Under the pieces are notes generated by a model. That model saw only the letters and a program-made list of their open reading frames with translations. It was not told the DNA's origin and ran no database searches. 15,586 nucleotides of DNA, taken from NCBI GenBank assembly GCA_964511945.1, contig CAZEHO010000048.1, positions 1-15,586 of the forward strand, given 5' to 3'. A program made the position numbers and the translations under genes. This document shows positions 15,427 to 15,586 of this stretch, piece after piece (the first letter of the stretch is position 1; the number at the start of each line of letters is the position of its first letter). This DNA is from CAZEHO01 sp964511945. GTDB lineage: Bacteria; Actinomycetota; Acidimicrobiia; Spongiisociales; UBA11373.

Positions 15427-15586
15427 TTATTCGCGGGGTCTCGAACTCGCCGACGGTGCCGGGCTGGCCGCGACCTCGATCCGCGGCCGGATCAACACCG
15501 CATACTCCGGCTGGGTAGAGAACCCCCAGATTCCGCAATGTGGATGGGCGACCGATCCCGCCTCCAAGAGATCCTCGACGCCCTCG
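15427..15586 (-). CDS. Possible C-terminal end of an unrecognised gene cut by the window edge
   Basis: An open minus-strand frame enters at the right edge and ends at a TAA at 15427-15429, giving about 52 residues (LLEAGSVAHPHCGIWGFSTQ followed by PEYAVLIRPRIEV...). Third-position GC is high, as in its neighbours, and the stop lies 67 bases before the SDR start, as expected for a preceding gene in the operon. I do not recognise a family. A plus-strand frame over the same bases is about as GC-biased, and another minus-strand frame ends with an attractive TPRIILVQK tail, so the assignment is weak. Confidence 0.3.
   Translation of the reverse strand, partial: EGVEDLLEAGSVAHPHCGIWGFSTQPEYAVLIRPRIEVAASPAPSASSRPRE

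Noticed and set aside
15538..15586. Start of a plus-strand gene (MWMGDRSRLQEIL) at the right edge
   Set aside because: Only 16 codons are visible, no ribosome site precedes the ATG, and all neighbouring genes are on the other strand.

Overview
The window is GC-rich bacterial DNA with many GTG starts, four-base stop/start overlaps and a binding lipoprotein whose lipobox cysteine is followed by an acidic stretch and a long Thr/Ala/Pro linker. That combination suggests an actinobacterium, possibly of the Acidimicrobiia type, but no rRNA or marker gene is present to settle it. Every gene looks metabolic, transport-related or regulatory. I see no phage, insertion sequence, CRISPR array, tRNA or rRNA.

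Layout: a minus-strand SDR oxidoreductase (12-902) is divergent, across 273 bp, from a plus-strand cluster. That cluster holds a tungsten-type aldehyde ferredoxin oxidoreductase (AOR; 1176-3061, broken by a one-base frameshift near 2620), a SnoaL/NTF2-like small protein (3078-3509), a fused alpha+beta thiamine-diphosphate E1 dehydrogenase (3554-5617) and a lipoyl E2 acyltransferase (5620-6819). It meets head-on, with three bases between the stop codons, a long minus-strand gene train. Read from the right edge, the train is: a possible gene tail cut by the window edge, two SDRs, a second SnoaL-like protein, a VOC/glyoxalase-fold protein, then a complete branched-chain-amino-acid-type (Liv/HAAT) ABC transporter (lipoprotein, LivH-LivM fused permease, LivG, LivF), and last a tandem-duplicated Lrp/AsnC regulator.

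How they may work together (inference): the transporter imports a small carboxylate, amino acid or amide-like compound. The SDRs oxidise or reduce carbinol/ketone groups, and the SnoaL and VOC proteins act as small isomerase, hydratase or epimerase-type enzymes. The E1/E2 pair forms an acyl-CoA from a 2-oxo acid or, acetoin-dehydrogenase style, from a hydroxyketone, which would release an aldehyde that the adjacent AOR could oxidise. The Lrp-type protein is a natural ligand-sensing regulator for both facing operons. No E3 (dihydrolipoamide dehydrogenase) is present, so it must be shared from elsewhere.

Two genes show reading-frame damage (AOR near 2620; SDR C-terminus at about 14651-14680), so either small indel errors or real decay should be kept in mind. 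The system best deserving a second look is the AOR + E1/E2 + SDR/SnoaL/VOC + Liv transporter + double-Lrp assemblage, whose substrate I cannot name.
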